Made by a program: the position numbers and the translations under genes
Shown here: one piece after another, positions 1-11,766 of the stretch
How positions within the stretch are numbered: the stretch's first letter is position 1
Layout of the letters: each line of letters begins with the position of its first letter
Assembly: GCA_963836665.1 (NCBI GenBank)
Contig: CAWIKL010000001.1
Span: 3,286,001 to 3,350,000, forward strand
Source: JAICSD01 sp963836665
Lineage (GTDB): Bacteria > Acidobacteriota > Vicinamibacteria > Vicinamibacterales > 2-12-FULL-66-21
Direction of reading: 5' to 3'
DNA length: 64,000 bases
The notes under the pieces: generated by a model
The model's input: only the letters and a program-made list of their open reading frames with translations
Told to the model about the DNA's origin: nothing
Databases searched by the model: none

Positions 1-1
1 C

Positions 2-283
2 ACGGCGCCGACCAATCGTCCCGCCGATCTGCTCAATGAGGGTCATGCCCTCAAGGCGATGCTCGGCGATGGGCCGCAGCGATCCGGCGGCCATCGTGAA
101 GACATCTCGGCGATCGCCGGCGTCGACCCGCGACTCCAGCAACTGGCGGCGCAGCTCAAGCAGCAGTACGTCCTCGAGTACGGGCTGGAGGGGTCGAAGC
201 CATCAAAACGGGTCGAGGTCAACGGCAAGCGCAAGAACGTCACGGTCCGGGCCGCGACCTACGTTCCGGACAAGATGTTCTGA
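2..283 (+). CDS. C-terminal fragment of a probable VWFA-related secreted protein
   Basis: The reading frame is open from the left edge to the TGA at 281-283, so only about 93 C-terminal residues are visible. The end resembles the last strand of the VWFA-type proteins found elsewhere in this window: a 'QYVLEYGLEG' stretch, then 'KRVEVNGKRKN', then 'VTVRAATYVPDKMF'. In the complete copy at 12451-13623 the matching part reads 'AYYLLGVEP...HPIKVKVKRRNVTVLARSEV'. The family is secreted and presumed to bind metal or partner proteins through a von Willebrand A fold; no enzymatic role is implied. The assignment rests on this short resemblance alone. A strong terminator follows directly. Confidence 0.55.
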   Translation, partial: TAPTNRPADLLNEGHALKAMLGDGPQRSGGHREDISAIAGVDPRLQQLAAQLKQQYVLEYGLEGSKPSKRVEVNGKRKNVTVRAATYVPDKMF

Positions 284-288
284 AAAAG

Positions 289-319
289 AAAAAGGCCGGC
301 GGAAGCCGCCGGCCTTTTT
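289..319 (+). terminator. Rho-independent terminator
   Basis: Perfect 14-bp inverted repeat: AAAAAGGCCGGCGG at 289-302, a three-base AAG loop, and CCGCCGGCCTTTTT at 306-319. The arm ends in five T on the plus strand and begins with five A, so it could stop transcription from either side. It lies 5 bases after the stop of the upstream gene, which is on the plus strand. Confidence 0.9.
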
Positions 320-614
320 CACCTCCGCGGGCAGTATCAGTTACTGCCCCCGATAGTGTCTGTCATGCATGCACCTCCCGGCCGCGACCGGATACGAGTG
401 CCGCCGCAGCGAAAGAGCGCGGGGCTGGTGGTCGCTCGGAGCCTTTTTTTGGCGCCGTCACACACCATGACGGCGGTGACCTCAGAATAGCACGCACGTC
501 GAGGTCGGCGGGCCCGCGGAAGCTCGGCTGACCAACGGGCGAGTCCCGGACCGACCGCCATCGCGTCCCGTGGTCACCGCACGCGCCCATGCACGGTAAA
601 ATGGGAAGGTAACC
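320..614. other. Intergenic stretch without a recognised gene
   Basis: No convincing coding region is seen between the terminator and clpS. The minus-strand frames that cross it continue as shadows through clpS and show no family resemblance. The clpS promoter is presumably here, but I do not see a convincing -35/-10 pair. A purine-rich ribosome-binding site (GGGAAGG) lies at 603-609, just before the clpS ATG. Confidence 0.5.
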
Positions 615-929
615 ATGGCAGGAACCGAGCGCCAGACGGGCGAGGAGGTCCTCGAGCGTACGCGGCAGGAAACCAGGAAACCCGAGCTCTTCAAGGTCGT
701 GCTGCTCAACGACGATTACACGACAATGGACTTCGTGGTCGAGATCCTGGAGAACGTGTTCAACAAGGCGCCGGCCGAAGCCTACCGCATCATGATGGCG
801 GTGCACACGCAGGGCCATGGGCTGTGCGGGGTGTATCCATTCGAAGTGGCGGAAACGAAAGTCGCGGCCGTCGTCGATCTTGCCCGCGCGCAGGGCTTCC
901 CGCTGCGCGCAACCATGGAAGCGGAATAG
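615..929 (+). CDS. clpS: ATP-dependent Clp protease adaptor ClpS
   Basis: A 104-residue protein whose residues 25-104 match ClpS, the adaptor that recognises N-degron substrates and delivers them to ClpA. The substrate-pocket signature is present: LLNDDYTTMDF with N32-D33 (equivalent to N34-D35 in E. coli), and H64 in AVHTQGHGLCGVY (E. coli H66). The C-terminal EVAETKVA helix is also conserved. The ATG at 615 has GGGAAGG 5 bases upstream. clpA starts 34 bases downstream on the same strand, the usual clpS-clpA order, so the two are probably co-transcribed. Confidence 0.95.
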   Translation: MAGTERQTGEEVLERTRQETRKPELFKVVLLNDDYTTMDFVVEILENVFNKAPAEAYRIMMAVHTQGHGLCGVYPFEVAETKVAAVVDLARAQGFPLRATMEAE

Positions 930-963
930 AACGCTCGAAGGAAAACGAAGGGCACCAAGGAAC

Positions 964-3370
964 GTGTTTAGTCCCGCTCTCGAAGTGATTCTCACGGTCG
1001 CCTACCGCGAAGCGGCAGCGCGGCGTCACACGCACTTGACGCTCGAGCACCTGCTCTACGCGCTGGCGCACGATCCCGACGGCGAGCGCATCCTCGCCGC
1101 CTGCGGTGCCGACCTGCCGCAGCTGCGGCGCGATCTTCGACAAGTACCTCGACGAGCACATCGAGCAGTTCTCGCGCGGCCAACAGAAGGAGCCGGAGCA
1201 GACGATGGCGTTCCGCCGCGTCCTGCAGACTGCGGTGCTGCACGTGCAGAGCGCCGGGCGCCAGGAAGTGCAATCGGGCGACGTGCTGGCCGCGACGCTG
1301 CAGCAATCGAAGTCGTTCGCGGCGCAGCTCCTCGCCGGCCAGGGCGTGTCGCGCCTCGACGTGCTCGAATACATCACGCACGGGATCAGTAAAGTGCCGC
1401 CGGCGGCGGGGCACGGATCGGGCGGAGACGCGGATGCCCAGCCGGGCGACGCCGACGCCGGGCTCGGCGAGCGCGGTGGCGCCGCCGCGCGCGATCCGCT
1501 CGGGGCCTACGCCTTGAACTTGAGCGAGCGCGCCCGTGAAGGGGCGCTCGACCCGCTCATCGGCCGCATCACCGAGCTGCAGCGCACGCTCGAGATTCTC
1601 TGCCGCCGCCGCAAGAACAATCCCGTCTTCGTCGGCGACGCCGGCGTCGGCAAGACCGCGCTCGCCGAAGGCCTGGCCACCCGCCTGCTGCAGGACGACG
1701 TCCCGGAGCTGCTCGAGGGGGCGGAAGTCTTCTCGCTCGACACCGCGGCGCTCCTCGCCGGTACCCGCTTCCGCGGCGACTTCGAGGAACGCTTCAAGGC
1801 CGTCGTCAACGCCCTCGCCAAGCGCCGCCTGCCGATCCTGTTTATCGACGAAATCCACTCGACGGTCGGCGCCGGCGCGACGACTGGCGGCACGATGGAT
1901 CTGGCGACGCTGATCAAGCCCATCCTCACCGCCGGCCAGCTCCGCGTCGTTGGCTCGACGACGCACGAGGAGTTCAAGCACATCGAGAAGGATCGCGCGC
2001 TGGCGCGGCGGCTGCAGAAGGTCACCATCGACGAGCCGACGATCCAGGAAAGCGTCCGCATCCTGCAGGGACTGCGCTCCCGCTATGAAGCGCACCACCG
2101 CGTCAAGTACACCGACGATGCGCTCGAGGCCGCGGCCAGGCTGGCGTCGCGCCACCTGCGTGATTACAAGCTGCCCGACAGCGCCATCGACGTCCTCGAC
2201 GAGGCCGGGGCGCGGGCGCGGCTGGGCGCCGCCGCCGCGGAACGCGGTCCAGGGGCCGCCGCCAGTGACGGCGCAGGGGGGGCGGGCGGGGCCAAGCCCC
2301 CCAGCAAGACACTGGATGTTGGCGTGCCGCAGATCGAAGAAGTGGTGGCACGCATGGCGCGCATCCCGGCCAAGCAGGCCTCGTCATCGGATCGCGATCG
2401 CCTGCGCACGCTCGAGGAATCGCTCGGCCGCGTCGTCTTCGGGCAGGAGGAGGCGGTGCAGCTCGTGGCGCGCGCCATCAAGCGATCGCGCGCCGGCCTG
2501 GGTCAACCCGAGCGTCCGGCCGGCGCGTTCCTCTTCACCGGCCCGACCGGCGTCGGCAAGACCGAGCTCGCCAAGCAGCTGGCGCTGCACCTCGGCAACG
2601 AGTTCCTGCGCTATGACATGTCGGAGTACATGGAGAAGCACGCCGTCGCGCGGCTGATCGGCGCGCCGCCGGGATACGTCGGCTTCGAGCAGGGCGGCCT
2701 GCTCGTCGACGCCGTCCGCACGCATCCCTACAGCGTTGTCCTGCTCGACGAAATCGAGAAGGCACACCCCGACATCTACAACATCCTGCTGCAGGTGATG
2801 GATCACGCGACGTTGACCGACAACAACGGGCGCAAGGCCGACTTCCGGCAGATCGTGCTGATCATGACGTCGAACGCCGGCTCGCGCGAGATGAGCACAT
2901 CGAGCCTGGGCTTCTCCGGTGCGCCGCCGCTGGGAGCGTTCGACAACCGTCAGCAGGCCGCGCAGTCGAGGTCCAAGCAGGCGATCGAGCGCGTCTTCAG
3001 CCCCGAATTTCGCAACCGCCTCGACGCCATCGTCAACTTCAAGCCGCTAACCGCCGACGTCATGGAAACGATCGTCGACAAGTTCATCATCCAGCTCGAG
3101 GAGCAGCTCGCCGAGCGGCGGATCGCGATCGCGCTCCAGCCCGAGGCGCGGAAGCACCTCGCCCAAAAGGGCTACGACCCCCTGTTCGGCGCGCGCCCGC
3201 TCGCTCGCATCATCCAGGCCGACGTCCGCGACCGCCTGACTGACGAGATCCTGTTCGGCGCGCTCGAGAACGGCGGCACGGCCACGATCGGCTACGACGG
3301 ATCGGCGCTGACCTTCACGTTCGCACCCGCACAACCGCCGTCGCCCGCCGCCGCGTCGGCGACCGCCTGA
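964..3370 (+). CDS. clpA: ATP-dependent Clp protease ATP-binding subunit ClpA, with a frame break near 1135
   Basis: Hsp100/AAA+ unfoldase that feeds substrates to ClpP. The N-domain begins at GTG 964 (VFSPALEVILTVAYREA) in one frame. The rest, from FDKYLDEHIEQ on, lies in the next frame and ends at 3370. The two halves join at about 1135-1138 (GATCTTCGAC); removing one T gives a continuous product of about 801 residues, normal for ClpA. D1 has Walker A GDAGVGKTA and Walker B LFIDEIHS; D2 has GPTGVGKTE and VVLLDEIEKAH. An LGF tripeptide at 2906-2914 sits where the ClpP-docking loop belongs. The D1/D2 linker (about 2215-2320) is Ala/Gly-rich and unlike E. coli. A translation from an internal GTG at 1106 would lack most of the N-domain to which ClpS binds. 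Confidence 0.9.
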
Positions 3371-3375
3371 GGCCG

Positions 3376-3975
3376 ATGTCGGACGAGATCGACAGCCCGG
3401 TGAAAGTCGTCGATCGGCGCCGCTGGCGCGAGGACGGCGAAGCCAATCCGAGCGCGGCCGAACCTCTCTCGCTCAAGCCGACCTACGTCGAGGAGCTCGA
3501 GCGGCGCGTCGCCCAGGCGGAGAAACAGGCGCAGGAGTTGCTCGCCAAGTACCGCGGCGCCGCGCAGGAGTTCGAAGACGCGCGCGCGCGGATGCGCAAG
3601 GAAGTCGCGAAAGACGCCGAACGGAGCCGCCGCGAGGTGTTCGTCAGCCTGCTCGAGGTCGTCGACAATCTCGATCGCGCGATCGATGCGGCGCGCGCGG
3701 CCGGCACCGCCGCCGGCGATCCGCTGCTGCAGGGCGTCGACATGGTCCGCCAGCAGTTCCTCGCCAAGCTCGAAGGTTTCGGCGTCAAGCGGATCGCCAG
3801 CGAGAATCAGCCGTTCGATCCGCTGCTGCACGAAGCCGTGACGACGATCCCGGCCCTCGACGCGGCGGCGGACGGCCGAGTCCTCGGCGTCGTCGCACAC
3901 GGTTACCGAATCGGCCACGACGTTCTGCGTCCGGCGCTGGTCGCCGTGGGCAAGGCGACCCACCCTCTCGACTGA
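3376..3975 (+). CDS. grpE: Nucleotide exchange factor GrpE
   Basis: A 199-residue GrpE-type protein, the ADP-release factor for DnaK. A charged N-terminal arm is followed by a long heptad-rich helix at residues 35-85 (YVEELERRVAQAEKQAQELL). The conserved helical section VVDNLDRAIDAA comes next, then the beta-domain with FDPLLHEAV near residue 155 and a C-terminal GYRIGHDVLRPALV. The ATG at 3376 follows the clpA stop by 5 bases, so the gene is probably the third of the clpS-clpA-grpE unit. Linkage of grpE to clpA rather than to dnaK/dnaJ is less usual; no dnaK or dnaJ is in the window. Confidence 0.93.
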   Translation: MSDEIDSPVKVVDRRRWREDGEANPSAAEPLSLKPTYVEELERRVAQAEKQAQELLAKYRGAAQEFEDARARMRKEVAKDAERSRREVFVSLLEVVDNLDRAIDAARAAGTAAGDPLLQGVDMVRQQFLAKLEGFGVKRIASENQPFDPLLHEAVTTIPALDAAADGRVLGVVAHGYRIGHDVLRPALVAVGKATHPLD

Positions 3976-4149
3976 TCGGCAGAGCGGCCGGCGGCGGGCC
4001 GCCACACACGCAACGGCTGAGCCGGCAGGTTTAACTTTGCGCTCTCCCCGCTGGTCCTACCCCCTGTGGGGAGTCCCCCGCACGCCGGCTGCACGCTCGG
4101 CGCGGCTGGGGCTTCGTTGTAGGGATCGGCGGGAGTCGGATAATCACAC

Positions 4150-5703
<1,554 letters not shown>

Positions 5704-5716
5704 GAAGGAGAATGCC

Positions 5717-6982
5717 ATGACGCTCTCACGGCGAGGCTTGCTGAAACTCGCGCTGGCCGGCGCGGCGCATCCGCTCCTGCCCGTGCGCGGCATCGTGTCG
5801 CAGGCGTTCGCCGCGCCCGGCGCCGCCGACGCGAAGTTCCTGCTCGTCTTCCTGCGCGGCGGCTACGACGCGGCCAACGTGGTCATCCCGGTGGGCAGCC
5901 CGTTCTATTACGAGTCGCGGCCGACGATCGCCATCCCGAAGCCCGATCCCGCCAATCCGCTGGCGGCCGTGCCGCTGGCGCAGCGCGATGGATCGACGGC
6001 CTGGGCGCTGCATCCCGCGTTGAAGGACACGATGCTTCCGCTCTGGGACAAAGGTCAGCTCGCTCTGGTCCCCTTTGCCGGATCCGAGGATCTGACGCGC
6101 AGCCACTTCGAGACCCAGGACAGCGTCGAAACCGGCATGCCGGTCGCCGCGCCCGGCGTGACGCCACACAACTATGGCTCGGGCTTCCTCAATCGCCTGG
6201 CGTCGTCGCTCGACGGCGCGGCGCCGGTCTCGTTCACCGATGGCCTGCCGACGGTCATGACCGGCCAGATCGTCGTCCCCAACGTGTCGCTCAAGGGAAC
6301 CGGACGCGCGCCGTTCGACAACCGCCAGATGGCGATCCTCGCCGGCATGTACGAGGGTACGCGCTTCGAGCCGCTCATCGCCGAGGGCTTCGACCTCCGT
6401 AAGACCGTTGCCGAACAGGCCGAGATGATGAACGCCGGCAGCATGACCGCGGAAATGCAGGCCGCGAACCGCAACGCCATCACCGCGCGCGGCTTCGAGC
6501 TGGAAGCACGCCGCATGGCCGGCCTGATGAAAGACAAGTTCAACATCGCCTTCATCGACGTCGGCGGCTGGGACACCCACGTCAACCAGGGCAACGGCCA
6601 GGGGCAACTGGCGAACCTGTTGCTCAGTCTCGGCCAGGGGCTCGCCGGCTTCGCAGACCAGATGGGAAGCGCGTGGGCCCATACGGTCGTGGTCGTCATC
6701 TCGGAATTCGGGCGGACCTTCCGCGAGAACGGCACGCGCGGTACCGATCACGGCCACGGGAGTGCCTACTGGGTGCTCGGCGGCGCGCTGCAGGGCGGGC
6801 GCCTGGCCGGTGAACAGGTCGCCGTCACTCCGCAGGCGCTCAATCAGAACCGCGACTGGCCGGTGACGACGGAATATCGGGCGATGCTAGGCGGCCTGTT
6901 CAGGCGGATGTACTCGATGGACACCGCGCGTCTGTCGCGCGTGTTCCCGGACGCCGTCCCGCGCGACCTCACCCTGATCTAG
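5717..6982 (+). CDS. DUF1501 family protein with Tat-type signal
   Basis: A 421-residue DUF1501 protein, a family related to the alkaline phosphatase/sulfatase fold. The N-terminus has a twin-arginine-like signal (SRRGLLKLALAGAAHPLLP), suggesting folded export. Family landmarks are LLVFLRGGYDAANVV near residue 42, FIDVGGWDTHVNQGNGQG near 280, VVVVISEFGRTFRENGTRGTDHGHGS near 320-345 (likely metal-binding Asp/His) and YWVLGGALQGG. AAGGAG lies 7 bases before the ATG. It forms a two-gene unit with the DUF1800 gene. Substrate unknown. Confidence 0.87.
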   Translation: MTLSRRGLLKLALAGAAHPLLPVRGIVSQAFAAPGAADAKFLLVFLRGGYDAANVVIPVGSPFYYESRPTIAIPKPDPANPLAAVPLAQRDGSTAWALHPALKDTMLPLWDKGQLALVPFAGSEDLTRSHFETQDSVETGMPVAAPGVTPHNYGSGFLNRLASSLDGAAPVSFTDGLPTVMTGQIVVPNVSLKGTGRAPFDNRQMAILAGMYEGTRFEPLIAEGFDLRKTVAEQAEMMNAGSMTAEMQAANRNAITARGFELEARRMAGLMKDKFNIAFIDVGGWDTHVNQGNGQGQLANLLLSLGQGLAGFADQMGSAWAHTVVVVISEFGRTFRENGTRGTDHGHGSAYWVLGGALQGGRLAGEQVAVTPQALNQNRDWPVTTEYRAMLGGLFRRMYSMDTARLSRVFPDAVPRDLTLI

Positions 6983-6994
6983 TAGAATCGTCTG

Positions 6995-7222
6995 ATGCCC
7001 CTGTTCGAGTACGCCTGCCGCGGCTGTGGCCGGCGGTTCGAGGCCTTCGTGACGGCCGACCGCTCCGCCGCGTGCCCCGCCTGCGAAGGAACCGACCTGC
7101 AGAAGCTGCTGTCGTCTCCCGGCATGGTCGGGTCCGGCGGCCGCAGGGAGCACGAAGCTATCCCGGCGTGTAAGGCCCAAGGCGGCCACTGCGCCTGTTC
7201 GCACAACCCTTCGCTCAATTGA
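6995..7222 (+). CDS. FmdB-type zinc-ribbon protein
   Basis: A 75-residue protein with the N-terminal zinc ribbon of the FmdB/CxxC_CxxC_SSSS family: MPLFEYACRGCGRRFEAF, then CPACEGTD, so two CxxC knuckles (C8/C11 and C29/C32). These are followed by a short linker and a Cys-containing tail ending CACSHNPSLN. The role of the family is unsettled; the name comes from a gene near formamidase. It starts 12 bases after the DUF1501 stop and may be co-transcribed. Confidence 0.8.
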   Translation: MPLFEYACRGCGRRFEAFVTADRSAACPACEGTDLQKLLSSPGMVGSGGRREHEAIPACKAQGGHCACSHNPSLN

Positions 7223-7280
7223 CGATCCCTGCGTCATCCGTCCCGGGTCTGTGGATGACGCGGGGCTGACAGGAGATGAC

Positions 7281-8147
7281 ATGGCCACGCCGATCGAACA
7301 ACGCGGTTACGCGCACCCCGACGCTCTCGTCTCTACTGACTGGGTCGAGCAGCACCTGAACGACCCCAAGATCAGGCTGATCGAATCCAACGAAGACACG
7401 CTGCTCTATGCGTCGGGCCACGTCCCAGGCGCGGTGCACGTCGACTGGACGTCGGATCTCAACGATCAGATCCGCCGCGAGTACATCACCCGCGCCGGCT
7501 TCGAGGCGTTGATGTCGAAAATCGGCGCGGCCAAGGATACGACGGTCGTCTTCTACGGTGACAAGAACAACTGGTGGGCGTGCTACGCGTTCTGGGTGTT
7601 CCAGCTGCTCGGCCACACCAACGCCAAGGTCATGGACGGCGGCCGCGTGAAGTGGCTCAAGGAGAACCGGGCGACGTCGCGCGACGTCCCCTCGTACCCG
7701 GCCACCCAGTACAAGGGGTCGGAGCGCAACGACGCACCAATTCGCGCGTTCCGTGAAGACGTGATCACGCATCTCGAGAAGCACGGCCAGCTCGTCGACG
7801 TGCGTAGCCCAGAGGAGTACGCCGGCACGCGAATGCATATGCCCGACTATCCGAACGAGGGGGCGCTGCGCGGCGGCCACATTCCCGGCGCGAAGAGCAT
7901 CCCGTGGGCGAAGGCGATCAATCCTGACGATGGCACGTTCAAGAGCGCCGACGAGCTGAAGAAGCTGTATCAGGAAGACAACAAGCTGTCCTCCGGCAAT
8001 CCGACGATCGCCTACTGCCGTATCGGCGAGCGCAGCAGCCACACCTGGTTCGCGCTGACCTACCTGCTCGGATTCAGCAACGTACGCAACTACGACGGCA
8101 GCTGGACGGAGTGGGGCAACCTGGTTGGCGTGCCGATTGAAAAGTAG
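7281..8147 (+). CDS. Thiosulfate/3-mercaptopyruvate-type sulfurtransferase
   Basis: A 288-residue protein with two rhodanese domains (about residues 15-130 and 150-285). The C-terminal domain is catalytic: C246 lies in the six-residue loop CRIGER, the pattern of actinobacterial CysA-type enzymes rather than the CRKGVT of bovine rhodanese. The enzyme moves a sulfane sulfur from thiosulfate or a related donor to a thiol acceptor. The start is ATG 7281, with AGGAG at 7271-7275; a longer frame from 7251 has no such site. sufE follows 52 bases downstream, which suggests that the pair channels sulfur, for example to Fe-S assembly. Confidence 0.9.
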   Translation: MATPIEQRGYAHPDALVSTDWVEQHLNDPKIRLIESNEDTLLYASGHVPGAVHVDWTSDLNDQIRREYITRAGFEALMSKIGAAKDTTVVFYGDKNNWWACYAFWVFQLLGHTNAKVMDGGRVKWLKENRATSRDVPSYPATQYKGSERNDAPIRAFREDVITHLEKHGQLVDVRSPEEYAGTRMHMPDYPNEGALRGGHIPGAKSIPWAKAINPDDGTFKSADELKKLYQEDNKLSSGNPTIAYCRIGERSSHTWFALTYLLGFSNVRNYDGSWTEWGNLVGVPIEK

Positions 8148-8150
8148 GAT

Positions 8151-8190
8151 GGGGAATCGGGGAATCGGGTAAGCGGGGAATCGGGTAAGC
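8151..8190 (+). repeat. Short tandem repeat, 16-bp unit
   Basis: A 16-base unit, GGGGAATCGGGTAAGC, occurs twice head to tail (8159-8174 and 8175-8190). A partial GGGGAATC precedes it at 8151-8158. It fills the gap between the sulfurtransferase stop and the sufE start. No coding or structural role is evident. Confidence 0.85.
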
Positions 8191-8199
8191 GCGTGATCG

Positions 8200-8628
8200 A
8201 TGCTTGACAAGCTCGGGCAGGTCATCGACATGTTCCAGATGTTCGATCCGGCCGACCGGACGAGCATGCTGCTGTCCTACGCGGAACAGTTCAGGGAGGT
8301 GCCGCCGTCAATCGCGACGCGGCCCTTTGCCAAGTCGCACCAGGTCCCGCAGTGCGAGTCGGATGCCTATGTCTGGGCGCTGAAGCAGACCGACGGCACA
8401 CTGAAGCTGTACTTCGCCGTCGAGAACCCGTCGGGCGTTTCGGCCAAGGCGCTCGCCACGATTCTCGACAAGACGCTCTCCGGACTTCCCGCGTCCGAGA
8501 TCGCCACTATCGACTGCGACATCGTCGAAAAGCTGTTCCGGCAGAACATCTCGATGGGCAAAGGCATGGGACTGATGGCGATGGTCAACGCCGTGCAGGC
8601 GCTGGCCCGGGCGGCAGGCAAGGCGTAG
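8200..8628 (+). CDS. sufE: SufE family Fe-S cluster assembly sulfur acceptor
   Basis: A 142-residue SufE homologue, which takes persulfide sulfur from a cysteine desulfurase and passes it to the SufBCD scaffold. The acceptor cysteine is C52 in the VPQCESDAYVW loop, at the same place as C51 in E. coli SufE. The C-terminal helical part contains RQNISMGKGMGLMAMVNAV. No sufS or sufB/C/D is in the window; the neighbour is a rhodanese-type sulfurtransferase, which may serve as an extra donor (inference from position only). Confidence 0.92.
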   Translation: MLDKLGQVIDMFQMFDPADRTSMLLSYAEQFREVPPSIATRPFAKSHQVPQCESDAYVWALKQTDGTLKLYFAVENPSGVSAKALATILDKTLSGLPASEIATIDCDIVEKLFRQNISMGKGMGLMAMVNAVQALARAAGKA

Positions 8629-8664
8629 AACCTGCGAAGCTATCAAAGCGGTATATTACCGGCC

Positions 8665-10827
<2,163 letters not shown>

Positions 10828-10878
10828 GACAGGCGACGGCTCCCTCCGAGATCAACGACACCAGACCGAGGAGCGCAG

Positions 10879-11766
10879 ATGGAACGCAAGACCGCACATG
10901 ACTTCGACCAGGAACTGCTCATCCTGTTCGATGCCTACGTCCACGGCATCATCGATCGCCGCGGCTTTCTCGACAAGGCCGGCAGGTTTGCGGTTGGCGG
11001 CGTGACCGCCGCGATGCTGCTCGATCAACTGAGCCCGAAGTTCCTCGAGGCGCAGGTGATCAAGCCCGAGGACGCGCGCATCAAGACGGCCTCTGTCGAG
11101 TACGACTCGCCGAAGGGCTACGGCAAGATGCGCGGCTATCTTGCCGAGCCGGCGAAGCCGGCGGGCAAGCTGCCGGCCGTGCTCGTCGTGCACGAGAATC
11201 GCGGACTCAACCCGCACATCGAAGACATCGCGCGGCGGCTCGCCGTCGACAACTTCGTCGCCTTCGCGCCCGACGCGCTGTTCCCGCTCGGCGGCTATCC
11301 CGGCGACGAAGACAAGGCGCGCGATCTCTTCCCCAAGCTGGATCAGGCGAAGACGCGCGAGGACTTCATCGCGGCGGCGAACTGGCTGCGGGCGCGACCC
11401 GAGACCACCGGCAAGCTTGGCTGCGTCGGCTTCTGCTACGGCGGCGGCATCGTCAACTTCCTCGCCACGCAGGTGCCGGAACTCGCCGCCGGCGTGCCGT
11501 TCTACGGCAGCGCGCCAAGTCTCGAAGACGTGCCGAAGATCAAGGCGGCGATGCTGATCAATTCCGCCGAAGTCGACGATCGGATCAACGCCAGCTGGCC
11601 GGACTACGAGAAGGCACTCAAGGCGGCCAACGTGAAGTACGAGCGCTACCAGTATCCCGGCACGCAGCACGGCTTCAACAACGACACCACGCCGCGCTAT
11701 GACGAGAAGGCCGCGAAGCTGGCGTGGGAGCGTACCATCGCGCACTTCAACAAGTACCTGCGGTGA
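10879..11766 (+). CDS. Dienelactone hydrolase family protein
   Basis: A 295-residue alpha/beta hydrolase. The catalytic nucleophile is cysteine, C186 in GFCYGGG, as in dienelactone hydrolases. The acid is in EVDDRINA and the histidine in GTQHGFNND. HENRGLNPHIEDIARRLA near residue 105 is the conserved oxyanion and helix segment. An unusual 60-residue N-terminal extension includes an RRGFLDKAGRFAVGGVTAAM stretch, which resembles a Tat signal although the Arg pair lies 27 residues in; export is possible. AGGAG lies upstream of the ATG. The actual substrate is not known; this clade is broad. Confidence 0.85.
   Translation: MERKTAHDFDQELLILFDAYVHGIIDRRGFLDKAGRFAVGGVTAAMLLDQLSPKFLEAQVIKPEDARIKTASVEYDSPKGYGKMRGYLAEPAKPAGKLPAVLVVHENRGLNPHIEDIARRLAVDNFVAFAPDALFPLGGYPGDEDKARDLFPKLDQAKTREDFIAAANWLRARPETTGKLGCVGFCYGGGIVNFLATQVPELAAGVPFYGSAPSLEDVPKIKAAMLINSAEVDDRINASWPDYEKALKAANVKYERYQYPGTQHGFNNDTTPRYDEKAAKLAWERTIAHFNKYLR

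Noticed and set aside
597..602. TAAAAT as a clpS -10 box
   Set aside because: It lies 12 bases before the ATG and abuts the ribosome-binding site, so a transcript from it would hardly include that site; no -35 partner.
1131..1141. Programmed +1 frameshift in clpA
   Set aside because: CTT-C slightly resembles the prfB slip site, but there is no in-frame stop at the shift and no internal Shine-Dalgarno just before it; three other genes show similar breaks, which favours sequence errors.
4044..4073. CTCCCC...GGGGAG inverted repeat after grpE as a terminator
   Set aside because: Only six-base arms with an 18-base loop and no T-run; likely by chance in G+C-rich sequence.
10852..11766. Extension of AlkB antisense to the dienelactone hydrolase as a real C-terminal domain
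   Set aside because: The tail is low in hydrophobic pattern and typical of shadow sequence. The hydrolase has a full catalytic triad, so the extension is more likely an artefact of a missing stop.
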